NCBI GenBank assembly: GCA_032717465.1
Contig: CM064671.1
Coordinates: forward strand, 58,721,611-58,785,610
DNA from: Coenobita brevimanus
Lineage: Eukaryota; Arthropoda; Malacostraca; Decapoda; Coenobitidae
Direction of reading: 5' to 3'
Length of the DNA: 64,000 nt
The notes under the pieces were generated by a model. The model worked only from the letters and a program-made list of their open reading frames with translations. It was not told the origin of the DNA and did no database searches. Position numbers and translations under genes: made by a program. Below, in pieces: positions 47,340-58,079 of this stretch (the first letter of the stretch is position 1; each line of letters begins with the position of its first letter).

Positions 47340-47760
47340 GGTATACTTTACCTATGGGTCCGTCACTGCTGATGGGTCAGCTAGTGCTGCATTCTTCAGT
47401 GAAGGCTGTGTTGGGACCTAGAGGCTGCCCTTCAGGACCTCTGTGTACAAGACAGAGCCGGTTGCCATCCTTGGCTCTTTCAGACATGAACGAGTACACC
47501 AATGTCCGTGCATAGTCATTCATACCAACTCACTCTCATCTCTGTATGGTCTACGAGCATGGTCCTTCACTGACAATGTGCACCTCCTGACCTCAATAAC
47601 AGCTGTGGCTGACTCAATCGCTTGTCGTGGTGAAGAAGTTTTCTTGCACTCTCTGCCTGGTCATGTAGGTATCACTGGCAATGAGAGGGCCGATGCCACT
47701 GCTCGCATTGCTACCACTCTGACATCACTTTCCTCCTCAGGCCTAACCTCTCCCACATAA
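47340..47760 (+). pseudogene. LINE-F RNase H domain
   Basis: VYFTYGSVTADGSASAAF corresponds to the YTDGS start (Asp replaced). In the next frame come VIHTNSLSSLYGL (normally H-T-D-S; Asp to Asn) and HSLPGHVGITGNERADATA (the W-P-GHxGIxGNE-AD end). Family order and spacing are right, but two catalytic acids are substituted. Confidence 0.7.
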
Positions 47761-48289
47761 AACGTGAGGTCCACCTATCCATCTCGTGCCTCACCCAAGC
47801 AGACCATAAAGCTTGACTGGTGGAGGGCTCCTTCTCTGCCATTTGGCACACCCGGGTCACAAACTACATGCCCCATGCTCTTCCTCCTCACGTTCCCAAC
47901 TCACACATAGTCCAGCTACTCTGACAGTGGCTCGGCTACCTCTGTTTCTCCAAGATAGCTGGGTTAAACCCTGCACCATGCCCCAACTGTCTTCATATTG
48001 ATGAATGGCCTCTCCTTCACTGCCTTCTTGACTGCCCCTCCACTGCTGCCATTCTCTTCACCTTAGGAGGCAGCCTCGTCATATGGGTGTCGGCTTTTCA
48101 TACCGCAGCAGAGATTATTGCTTTAACTCCCAAATTAAATCCTCCTCAACACCGTGTCCACCTACTCTCCACCTCGCTAACCTTGCCCACTTTCAACATT
48201 TCACCCATCCCTGTAGCCAAGGCACCTGCCTCCCCCTTTTTTAGATCAACTTATTTCCCTGACGGGCCCTAGTGGACCCATGTTCTCCC

Positions 48290-48960
48290 ATGGGTGACAA
48301 ATCTCCAAGAAGAGGAAGTTGAAAATGTGTATCGCTGACACATGTCTTCATCGATTTTATTTTATATAAAGTAATTGAAACAGTTCCCTCTTCGTATATA
48401 TTTTCAAGCAGTTCCACAATGTTCTCGTTTATTTCTTGTTCCGGCAATGAATTTAATTGCTCTGTGCTCCACTGAATTGAAAAGCTATTTCGTAATCCAT
48501 AAAATCCAAACATAATGGCCAATCATATTTTGTACTTTTCTCAGTTACCTGATGCTGTGTGTAGAAGATAATTAGTCGAATATTTGCTTCAGAATCCTGG
48601 TTGCTCACAAGGCTGGCTTTCTTCCAAATTAATTGTTACTCTGTTCCTCAGGACTTTACTGAAGAGTCTGCAGATAACTGATAATAAGCTAATAGGTCGA
48701 TAGTTATTAAGATTTTCTTAATTATCTTTTTGTAATTTAAAAAAACTATTACATTACACTATGTTTTCTTAATTTTCTTCTCATTATACATTGAGGAAAT
48801 AAGTGGGCGAGCCTCTTGTGAACTTCTACTCCTGCATCTGATATTAGATCTGCCAATATTCCGTCTCTCACTGGGGCCTTTCCTGTTTTCGTACCTTTAA
48901 GAAAGATGCTTATATCATTTGATCTTACCTCTGGTATTTCACTTGTGTCTATTCAGAAGT
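48290..48960 (-). pseudogene. LINE-H (RTE-like) 5' half of reverse transcriptase
   Basis: The minus strand reads NYRPISLLS-like text near 48700, VLRNRVTINLEESQPCEQPGF (about 48650-48590), FGFYGLRNSFSIQWSTEQL and QEINENIVELLENIYEEGTVSITLYK (48500-48360). It ends where LINE-F begins. The text is the palm A-B region of an RTE-type enzyme. The domain continues at 42200-41560. Confidence 0.65.
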
Positions 48961-48990
48961 TTGCTATCTAATATACTATAGCACTAGCCG

Positions 48991-49017
48991 TGTGTGTGTG
49001 TGTGTGTGTGTGTGTGT
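48991..49017. repeat. (GT)n microsatellite
   Basis: Short GT tract, about 27 bp. Confidence 0.95.
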
Positions 49018-49019
49018 TG

Positions 49020-49556
49020 TTGGCAGCCGAAACTACACATTCAAATCACACCAAAATTGGCACAAAAATAGCAAAAAATTCGCTGATGTGAAAAAACTTG
49101 GTCCCATTACGATTGATAAACTTTTACTATATTTAATGAGCGATTACATTTTGACCAAAAAACGCCGCTCCAGGCGCCTGGCATAGGATCTCCGTGGAAT
49201 TTTTTGCCCTTAGCTATAACTGAAATATATTATAGCAGCGCGAGAGCCCTCTGCAGGAGCAAGTGCGAGGGGCCCAAAGGGCCCACGAGCACTTGTCGGT
49301 ACTATTGTCTCAGATCCATACAGTTGTTTGCAAAAATCGTTGCCTCTCTTTACACTTAATGATTTAATCTCTTTATAGTTAATGACTACCATTCTTTATT
49401 CAGTGATATTATTTGTTCCCTTTCCTAATGCCATATTGCTTTGGAACTGTCACAGACTTTTTCCTTTTTCGAGGGTTGCCTTTACCTGATCCATGTTTCT
49501 TTTTCGTTTTTCTGCTCTCTGTCACTTGTAGATAATTTATTTACTTCAGCTCTTCC
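49020..49556. other. No gene recognised
   Basis: Includes a GC-rich dyad GGGGCCCAAAGGGCCC near 49269-49284. No coding text supported. Confidence 0.35.
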
Positions 49557-51660
49557 CTATTGAGGGGGAGTCACCTTGATATGGTGGTGGGGCTTGAAGT
49601 GCGGCCGACAGTGCCATCTACTATGAAGTCATGCCTGCCGTTGAATGGTTCGGCATCTGTCAACTGCGTGGACCAAGCACCCCCAACATCCCACCCACCC
49701 ACATCACTGGTACAGAAGACATGTCAGTAATGTTGCTCATTCCTTTCCATCCCCCATCTCGGGCAGCATTTGTATCTTTCCACATGTTTTCCGAGCATGG
49801 AGTCCCACAATGCTAAAAAGAAGGAATCCTTGGGGTTGAGTGAATCTGCTCCTGTGAACCTCTCACGGCTGTCACTTCCTGTATAGCTTTATATGCTGAC
49901 CCCAAAATGGTGTTTTCATTGGCAAGGATTTGGCTATGTTAGCCACAATTGTTGTCCTTCTTAATGACTTTATCTCCTGTGTTGGTTCAACCTATGCCAA
50001 TGTCTCTCCAGGACCTCTTTGGGGATACTCATGCTCTGTCTTCTCGACACTGTCCTCACTTGTGCCAGGAAAAAGAAATTTTATCTACCCATACCCATGC
50101 AAAAGGATTCATCACCTGAAGCAGAGAGGAGGGTCAAGACTTGCTTGTTCTGGCCCTGGGTTGCTTAAGATTTTGCCATTTCCCGTGCTCCTGTAAACCA
50201 TGCTGTGTCTTGGAAGCTGACTTGCTCCATTCCATTGTCAAATTTTCCATTAATTGATTTTCACGTTGCTATTCCTGAGGATTCTACTGCTTGTAAAACT
50301 GGTGTTCATCCATCCTTTTTCCGTTGTTTCTGACACTACATCGGAGGCAGTGGGTTTGTGCACTTCCTTGGTTGAGGTGGATGTCCATGTTGATGTCTCT
50401 TTGTTCTGCTTTGTTTAGCCTCTCCAAAGTTCCTTCTGTGCCTGGAAAGTGTCTCTGTGGCTTTTCAGACTGCTCCAAGTATTTGTAGAATCTTTTGTGG
50501 ACTTCTTTGCTGTTCCCTCTGGAGTCTCTGGAATCTAGCCAGATGCAGGCTAACATTGGTGTATAGCAATTGGTCCAGCCCCCACTGCGAGATGGTGTTA
50601 CATAGGCCATTGGTTCTTTAGTTGTTGAATAGGATATCATCCTCACAGGAATCTGGTTCATTGGAGTCTGCTTCAACTTCTGAGGCTTGTGCTGGTGGGA
50701 TTGGCCGACATAATTGACCTAATGCAGCCTGCAAGCCGACTTCAGAGCTAGCAGTTCCTCCAGCCAAAAAGAAAGATGATGTAAACTTTCTTCTACCTCG
50801 TCCTCACGGTTCCTTTGGATAGCAGAAACAAGTTGCAGATTCCTGGTGGTTGTAGATTCCTTAGGGCCATCGTAAGCACCAGTCCAAACCTGCTCGCTTG
50901 TCAGGAGCTTTGCAGTACCATATTCTGATCCTCCCCACACTTTGGGTTCATCATTCCTTGGAATTGTTGGCGATTAATCAGCCAGCTGGAAGGAATTACG
51001 TCTGTTGTTGCACATTTTTTGCTTGAATGTATGTGCATTGAGAAGTCTATGGTTGGTGATGTTCCTTTCACACCTCTTGGTCACCAGGTCTTTTATTCTG
51101 ATCCTGTTCCAAACCTAGGTCGGCATGGAGGCGCTGCTATCTTCCTTCATCATGATGTGCCACTCACTCATCTGGACGTTTCTACTCAACTGCAGGCTGT
51201 TGCTGTACAGAATTTTCTCCAACGTTGATATACAATTCGTAGTCCAGATCATCCCCATAGAGCTGCTGTCAAAATGATGGATTTGGAACACTGTCTTCAT
51301 AGCCTTCCCTCACCTTTTCTTTTATTATACAGTATACAGTAATTTAAATGATCATCACTCACTGTGGGGTGACAACAAGGCCATTCCTTGGGGGTGCTAT
51401 GCCTACTGCCTTAGTGGTGGATGAGGAGTTGGGTGAATTGAATTCTAATGAGATGACATATTTCCCTAGCCATTCTGGATTTTACTGTTATTGATTTGTC
51501 TCTGTGGTCTGCAAATGCTGATTTGATTATAAACTAGTGTGTGTTCCCAGACCAGTTTGGCAGCAACCATTTCCAATTACTTTTATCTGCTGCAGAGGTT
51601 GGACCTCAACCTCATCTTCCCCGCTGATACCTGAATAGATCAGACAGGCTATTTTCATGG
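49557..51660 (+). pseudogene. LINE-E (I/Jockey-like) 5' region and start of endonuclease
   Basis: The left end reads GAGGGGGAGTCACCTTGATA, a plausible 5' UTR start. Decayed ORF1 text follows. From about 51010 the endonuclease is legible: MCIEKSMVGDVPF, GHQVFYSDPVPNLGRHGGAAIFLHHDVP, then many stops. The endonuclease continues beyond the inserted elements at 53950. Degenerate throughout. Confidence 0.55.
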
Positions 51661-52262
51661 AATGGGGTGCTTCTGAAAAGCCTAGTATTCTGGTAGATGT
51701 CACCACGATTAGGACAAACACATTCTCCGCACTGTTTAAAATGCAAATTTTTCTTTGTTAAATATCTCAACTGTTGTGAGAAACTGTGAATAATAGTAAT
51801 GTCATATACCATGATATACAGTAAATAATACAAATAGAACACGCACATATAACGTAGCGTGAATTGTTTATATTTATCATAAACGGAAATTAAAATATCA
51901 TTGATGGTATGTGATGGCAACCTGCCATTTCACTGGTCCTATATTATTTAATTTCTGCTACATTTAGTGCAAGTTAGGTTCTTAATACATAGTTTGTTCA
52001 GACTGTACAGTACGCCTAGTGGGTATATTGACTCATTCAGTCTCTGTGTGGGCAGAAATTTAATGTTGAGTAAATACTGGGTCTCAGCATTTTGCTCACT
52101 CCCTTGATGCATGTGCATCACAAGACATTACTATGATTCAGTTTCACACAACAGTGTAAGTATTTAACATAGAAATATATACTTTTTAAACAGCGCGGGG
52201 AATGTGTTTGTCCTAATGGTGGTGACATCAACCAGAATACTAGCTTTGAAAGCATCACATTA
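51660..52262. repeat. Inverted repeat, arms of about 85-95 bp around a 425-bp centre
   Basis: The left arm 51660-51755 contains CTAGTATTCTGGTAGATGTC and ATTAGGACAAACACATTC. The right arm 52180-52262 is its reverse complement with a few substitutions and small indels (about 85-90% by eye). The centre is AT-rich without coding text. It could be a foldback element or an inverted duplication of LINE-E sequence. No target duplication resolved. Confidence 0.7.
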
Positions 52263-52263
52263 A

Positions 52264-53034
52264 CCCACCATGTGCCAGTGCCGTTTTAAAATGGTCTGAC
52301 ATAATTCCGTGTCCAGTGCCAGTGCCGTCTTAAAATGGTTAAAAATAAAAAACTTCACTGTGGCAGCATTTTTCAAGATTTGCGGGTAAAAATTGGCAGG
52401 CTTGTAAGGTAACTGTTCCTCTACCATCCTCCAGGCTATAAAGGCCATACACTCACTTGCTTCCTCCCTCACGCTCGCTCTGCCTCACTCTGCCTGTGTG
52501 CCTCACCCAGTGTTGTACATAGTGAAGGCATTTTGTAAATATTTTCATGTAAGTGTAAGTTGTAAATACTTTCTTGTAAGTGTAAGGACTATATAGTGAA
52601 GTCAAGTTGTAAATACCTTCTTGTAAGTGCCAGGACTGTGCATAATGAAGTCAGGTTGTACTTATCTTCAAGTAAGTGTAAGATAATGCATTCACAGTGA
52701 GAAAGACATGCAAATTGTGATAGATGCTGAAGTAATAAGTAATCAGAAAAGTGTACTGAACATTGCTATACCTTCCCAGCATAAATAGCTGAGTATATAC
52801 TTACATAGAAAACGGCTTTCTATCACATACATGGTGAGTGTGAGAGAGCAGCTATACCTGTACATGAGTATGCAAGACTCAATAAAACTAATTTCCAAGC
52901 CTCGGTGAGCATTTTAATGGCAAAATTCCTTGTTTCCACATCAAAATCTATCATTTTAGGCAAAAAAAAAAAAGTAAAAAAATAGCCAGCACTGGGGTGA
53001 CCCATAGGGCTTAAAATAGCCAGCACGGGGCGGG
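52264..53034. mobile_element. Family F copy 2, TTAA-target element, 771 bp, inverted
   Basis: Ends CCCACCATGTGCCAGTGCC and, reversed, CCCGCCCCGTGCTGGC, flanked by TTAA (52260-52263) and TTAT (53035-53038, one change). It aligns with the reverse complement of 25728-26501 throughout, including the GTAAATACTTTCTTGTAAGT array and the A-run near 52962-52973. Confidence 0.8.
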
Positions 53035-53038
53035 TTAT

Positions 53039-54595
53039 GTTCCACTGACAGTTTTGTGAATGATTCTGGCTGTGTTAACCCTTTAACCGTGGGTGTCATT
53101 CCAGAATAACATTGCAAAAACTGGACCAAACCGCGGGTGTCATTCTCGAATGTTTGTGAATATTTTGAATACCCCGCGTTTTTTCCATGTGCCAATTGTT
53201 TCAAGGGAGAGTAGCTATTAAGTTCTTTCACTCCAGCCGACCTCCACCTCTCTCCTCCCACCCCCCAGGCCCCCACCTCCCACCCCCCAGGCCCCCCACC
53301 TCACCCCTGACCAACAAGCATCAGTATCTGTTCAGCTGTGTGAGTGACAACATCGCTGATGTGGCAGTGAAGTGAGGGCAATTACAGTGCCTTTTACCTG
53401 CCTCAGTGAGTGGGTGTTTATCGTATGTGCAGTGTTCATATATGTTTATAGTATTATTATCGGAATGAGGTTGGCATTTGGTAATGGTGTGTGAGCGAAA
53501 AATAGTAATTACAACACCGCTGATGTGGCAGTGAAGTGCAGGCAATTACAGTGTCTTTTGCCTGCCTCAGTGAACACAGAGTGGGTGTTTATCATATGTG
53601 CAGTGTTCATATATGTTTATAGTATTATTATCAGAATGAGGTTGGCATTTGGTAATAGTGTGTGAGTGAAGGTAATGGTGTGTGAGCGAAGGTAATGGTG
53701 TGTGAGCGAAAAATAGTGATTTTAGATCGCTCACTTCTAACGGCACTGCCCATCCTGTAATAGTCAACGAAATCATTAAACCTACATCAATGCAAAGCCG
53801 AAGGTTAGTACTTTCTAATGGTACCTTATTTTCGCTCTAGATTTATTCTGTGCAGAGTTATAAAGGTTTAAAGTTTGTTTACATTTTGGCCTGAACCCCC
53901 GCGGGAGAGGCCAGTCGGGGCAAAACAATGCCTGCGGTTAAAGGGTTAATGAGGTGGTTTCCTATTTCACCAAAGTGTTGCACTCAGTGGCCCTGTTAGC
54001 TATGCTAAGAACGAATGGCCGTTTTCCTAAATGTCCAGTTCCTTGGTGGAACCCTGATTGCAGTTCAGCACTTAGAGCAAACGAGTCATCTCTCAATTTT
54101 GTCACCATCATGGGAACCCTCAGTATTGGGTGCCATATCTGAAGGTGCCAGGCCATATGCATCAGATTTTCAAGGTGGCCAGACATCCATCCTGGAAAGT
54201 TATGCATCCTCTATTAGCCTGAGAACTCTCCTCATATTAGGTGTGGAACTGTGTTAGGAAAATTTCAAGAAAATTTGCGCTTCCCTCCCCTCCTGTTTTA
54301 CACATTTGCAACAGGGATGGCAGCTGATCCATTTGTTGTTACTTGTTAACCATATTGCCATAGCAGCAAAGGATACTGGTTCGCCTTCGGCATGCCACTG
54401 TCAACACTTAATGTCTCGTGGTCTTAATTTTGCTTTTCCTGGGAGAGAGTCTTTTAATGTCCCTTTTTTCTGTTTCTAATATCCAAACAACTCTGAAGCT
54501 GTGCCTTGATTCCTCTCTTGGCAGTGGTGATATTACTTATGCCTTTTTTACATCACCTACCAAATTTGAGTCCCTTTTGTTTTGGCTGTTTTTAT
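53039..54595 (+). pseudogene. LINE-E end of endonuclease / linker, split by family H element
   Basis: Sequence 53039-53074 (TDSFVNDSGCVN) joins 53950 onward (EVVSYFTKVLHSVALLAM, then FPKCPVPWWNPDCSSALRAN) when the TTAA element at 53079-53945 is removed. This is the post-endonuclease linker of I/Jockey elements (P-W-W-N motif). Further text to 54595 is decayed, and the fragment is cut by family G copy 2. Confidence 0.6.
53079..53945. mobile_element. Family H copy 1, TTAA-target element, 867 bp
   Basis: TTAA at 53075-53078 and 53946-53949. The terminal inverted repeats begin with an identical CCCTTTAACCG at both ends. The interior contains a tandem duplication of about 170-200 bp (GCTGATGTGGCAGTGAAGTG at 53356 and again at 53519; GTGTTTATCRTATGTGCAG in both) and a CCCACCCCCCAGGCCCC doublet at 53260-53295. 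Non-coding. Confidence 0.85.
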
Positions 54596-54599
54596 TTAA

Positions 54600-55363
54600 C
54601 CCGCCCCATCCCGACATTTTCTAGGCAGTGGTACGCCCCAGTCCCGACATTTTTGGACCTTTTTTTTTAGGCTCAAACATTCGCTTTTGGTGAGAAACAT
54701 CGAAAATTCATAGAGAAATCGCTCACCTGAGGTTTAAAATACTCGATCCAGGTACGAGTACCTCCTTACCTGACTGGGTTTTCTAACAGGCTGACACCAA
54801 AGAAAACGAGTTCTATGGGAGGGTAACTATTTTATCCACTCATAAACAGTATTTATTTATTTTTGGTACGAATTTATATGTAGTACAAGAGTATATTGGT
54901 TTTCAAACAGTAATATTGGCATTATAAGCATTGTTTCACTCACTAACTCATCACCATTCATGACCTTTTTGTCCCACATTACCTAATCATCATTTCTGAC
55001 TGTTTCTTCCTCTAATGCTATGTAAACTTTGTCCTCCACATTGTCATCGATTGGGGAATCACTCTGGCCCTGAATGTCTTTATTGGCCAGGTCACTGGTA
55101 ACAGGTGAATTGCCGAGACAATGGCATGCAGGGGGGGAGGAGAGGTTATGCGGTGTAAGGCATTGTCCCTGCTTGGCATCTTGTAGAGCAATAGAGGAAG
55201 GTGTCCCGTGTATACGTGCCAAAAATCACTCGCGAAATCACTCGCAAAAATTGAAAATTGTGCAAATTAGGGACCTTGCAATGTTGCTGCGTTAATTTAC
55301 GTCTCTGGGATATGAGTGCACATCATGTGAGGACGTGAATTCACGTCTCCAGAACGGGATGGG
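54600..55363. mobile_element. Family G copy 2, TTAA-target element, 764 bp, inverted
   Basis: Starts CCCGCCCCATCCCGAC after TTAA (54596-54599) and ends CGGGATGGG before TTAT. It aligns with the reverse complement of 14294-15048, including the acidic decayed peptide (minus 55222-54983: SPVTSDLANKD, DDNVEDKVYIALEEET). It carries a perfect palindrome GACGTGAATTCACGTC at 55332-55347. Confidence 0.8.
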
Positions 55364-55449
55364 TTATTAAGATTTGGTGAAATGGTGAGTTTGCAGCTTT
55401 TGAGGTGACAGTTCAAGCTTGACTCATTCCTGTAAAGATACAATTAGGT

Positions 55450-55483
55450 AAGAACTAACACACACACTCACACTAACACACAC

Positions 55484-55524
<41 letters not shown>

Positions 55525-55679
55525 CTAACACACTTCCACACACACACACACATGCTAACACACTTCCACACACACACTAACACACTTACACACACACACT
55601 CACTCACACACACACACTCACTCACACACACACTAACACACTTACACACACACACTCACTCACACACACACTAACACAC

Positions 55680-55725
<46 letters not shown>

Positions 55726-55750
55726 ACACTCACACACTCACACACACAAC
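55450..55750. repeat. CA-rich minisatellite with higher-order units
   Basis: (CA)n broken at regular places into units such as CTAACACACTTACACACACA and CACTCACTCACACACACA, each repeated three or more times. This is more ordered than a simple (CA)n tract. Confidence 0.9.
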
Positions 55751-55989
55751 ATAACTCCTCATCTTCCAATCCCAGAAGGTCCTACAACTCCATCAACACC
55801 CCTTGAGGAAGTGAGTTCTCCGAACTGTGTTGATTTGTATATTGACCTATTATCAATACCCCTACATTTTTCAGGCAAATAACCTTCTTCTCCTACATAT
55901 TACAAATATGACAAAAAGTACAGCTTGATTAGCAGTAATTTGGAAAAAGTAGTGTTCATCATATAGTAGGTTACAACCATAATAAAACA

Positions 55990-57570
55990 ACTTTGGAAGA
56001 TTTTACAGTCTATGCATAAAAAAAAAAGAAAAAAAAAAAAGCTTTGGGACCATAGTCTTTAGGCAAAGGGGGAGAAAACACTGTTCTTTATTCGCTTGTG
56101 GTAAAAGTAGGTAGCGACCGGAAGAGTAATCTAGCTTTGTCGTCCTATTACTCAAAAACTCCTGGGTGTATTGACTTCCTTATTATAAGAACCATGATAA
56201 AGAGCAGTAAATTCTAAGTATGTTCATTACCAGAATATAAGCCTTTGGGAGCATTTTTGGTAGGAAAAGGCAGGGGAACAGACTTCGTTTTTTTCCTCGC
56301 TAGTAGTAAAGTCGAAAAGGCTCTGAAGAATAATCTCACTTTGTCGGCCAATTACTTGAAAATTATTGGACTTAACTCCAGCCCCAAGCTTTACTGGACC
56401 AAGTCGCTGCAGCCTCCCGGCCAAGTCATTGTGGCCTCCCTGATAGTCTGATACAGAAGTGTCTCCTACGAGTGTGTCTACATGGAAAATTAATTGTGAA
56501 TAACCTGCAGTCCAATCCACTAACGAGAGGGGAGGATCTGCAGTAAGGTTAGGTTAGTTAAGATTGTACACAGGGAGGCCAGTGTGACATGGCTGGGAGG
56601 CTGGGGCGGCTGGGGCTGGTAAAGCTAGAGGCCAGAGGGACTTGAAATCTGAGTAACAGCCCACTGGTGTTTGCTATGGATGCTGTTTATTACATTGTGT
56701 GTGAAAAGAAAAATCTGAAGGGCAGTACATTCATAGGTTTTGTGTGTATTGTAGTGTGCAGTTAATTTAATATAATCACCAGTTCTGTAAACTCATGCAG
56801 TTCAGCTTTTCCTTCACCTGAGGTTATTTGTTTATATTGGAGCCCCACATGGAGGACACCATTTTTTGCATCAGTACCCAGGTAGGTTAGGTTAGATCAG
56901 GTTGTAAGATTATTACTGGTCTGCAAGAGAAATGCATAGAGTAGAAGTTACATCTTTTGGAGTATTATGTATACTGTATATTGTTAGATATGAGAGCAAG
57001 GTAAATATTTAGGTTAGTACGTTCGTTCTCCCTACGTGTCAAGTGGGGTTGGTGGAGGATTAGTGCCCCTCCCTGTAAAACAATTAACTCTAAGCCCTTG
57101 GCCACCCCGTTTGGGATACATGGCATCTGGCAATGAATGAATGAATGATCGATTTCCTGTAAGAACCATGATAAAGAGCAGTAAATTCTACGTATGTTCA
57201 TTTGCAGAATATAAGCCTTTGGGAGCGTTTTCTGTTGGAAAAGTTGAGGGAACAGACTTTGTTTTTTTCCTCGCTAGTGGTAAAGTCGAAAGCGCTTGGA
57301 AGAGTAATCTCACTTTGTCTGTCAATTACTTGAAAACTATTGGACGTATCGATTTCCTGTAAGAACCATGATAAAGAGCAGTAAATTGTATGTATGTACA
57401 AGCTATAACAATGTAATATCAATGATAAGAATTCGTTGTTACGTAGGCGGGAAAATAGCGAATGCTGTGTGCACATCATGAAAGTGATGCACGGACGTGA
57501 GTTCCCAGTCGTTTTTGGCAATTTACTTGAAAACTGTGGGGTGTATCGAAACCATCTGGTGCTCATTAGA
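55990..57570. repeat. Diverged ~200-bp tandem units, interrupted
   Basis: Units contain AGAACCATGATAAAGAGCAG, GAATATAAGCCTTTGGGAGC, TTTTTTTCCTCGCTAGTRGTAAAGTCG and CAATTACTTGAAAAYTATTGGA. Copies start near 56000 (degenerate), 56189, 57158 and 57359. Between 56390 and 57135 the array is interrupted by other sequence: GTTAGGTTAG motifs near 56550 and 56885, and a LINE-A 3' stub at 57095. I do not recognise the family. Confidence 0.6.
57095..57131 (+). mobile_element. LINE-A 3' terminal stub with (TGAA)n tail
   Basis: GGCCACCCCGTTTGGGATAC followed by ATGGCATCTGGCAATGAATGAATGAATG matches the last ~35 bp of LINE-A, but with a TGAA tail instead of TA or TAGA. Confidence 0.65.
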
Positions 57571-58075
57571 AAGCTTGTGAAATTCTGCATAATATTATGC
57601 ATTAAAAACATAAGGTGTGTGAGAAAAGTTCAGAATGAGAGCTCATTGAATTTTTTTCAAAAATGGCTTTCAGTTTTTGGCTATTTTCTCGAAAACTACA
57701 AATCATATCACAATCGAATTTGTCTCTTTAGAAAGCTGATGAAATTCCCTATCAAAACTTCCAATAACATTATTCTGTATGATGGAAAACATGCGAATGG
57801 TGATATTGGGAAGTGAAATTGACGTAGCGAAATGTTTATTCACGGCCACCTAATGTTGTTTTATTCGTGTTTTCCTGTTTTTTTGTGGTGCTTATCAGCT
57901 AGAAAAAACATCGACGAATAAGATGACATAGGTTTCATGACAGTATATTGATTTTGGGTGGGGAAAATAAGGCAAGAATACGTGTTATTTGCCACGCTCA
58001 GGCAGCCAGGCCAGGCGGCCAGGCGGATAAAATCGTGCGCCGGAAAACTTACCAAACTTATCACGCGCGAGAGGG
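57571..58075. other. Probable right end of a further TTAA element
   Basis: The sequence ends AACTTATCACGCGCGAGAGGG followed by TTAA (58076-58079), directly against resumed LINE-E coding text. By analogy with families F, G, H and J this looks like a right terminus, but no matching left end (CCCTCTCGCGCG...) was found upstream. Confidence 0.4.
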
Positions 58076-58079
58076 TTAA

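Larger units (their letters stand above)
42200..48280 (+). mobile_element. LINE-F (I-like, with RNase H), nearly full length, inserted in LINE-H
   Basis: About 6.1 kb. Order: 5' UTR, ORF1 (proline-rich, then zinc knuckles), endonuclease, reverse transcriptase, RNase H, then a C-terminal remnant. This order with an RNase H domain fits the I superfamily. It is GC-richer than its surroundings (Pro/Ser codons). Most of its frames are broken by one or two shifts each, so it is inactive but fairly recent. Edges are approximate; no clear poly(A) end was found. Confidence 0.75.

Noticed and set aside
55450..55750. CRISPR-like array
   Set aside because: Units are variants of (CA)n without constant repeats and unique spacers; the genome is eukaryotic.
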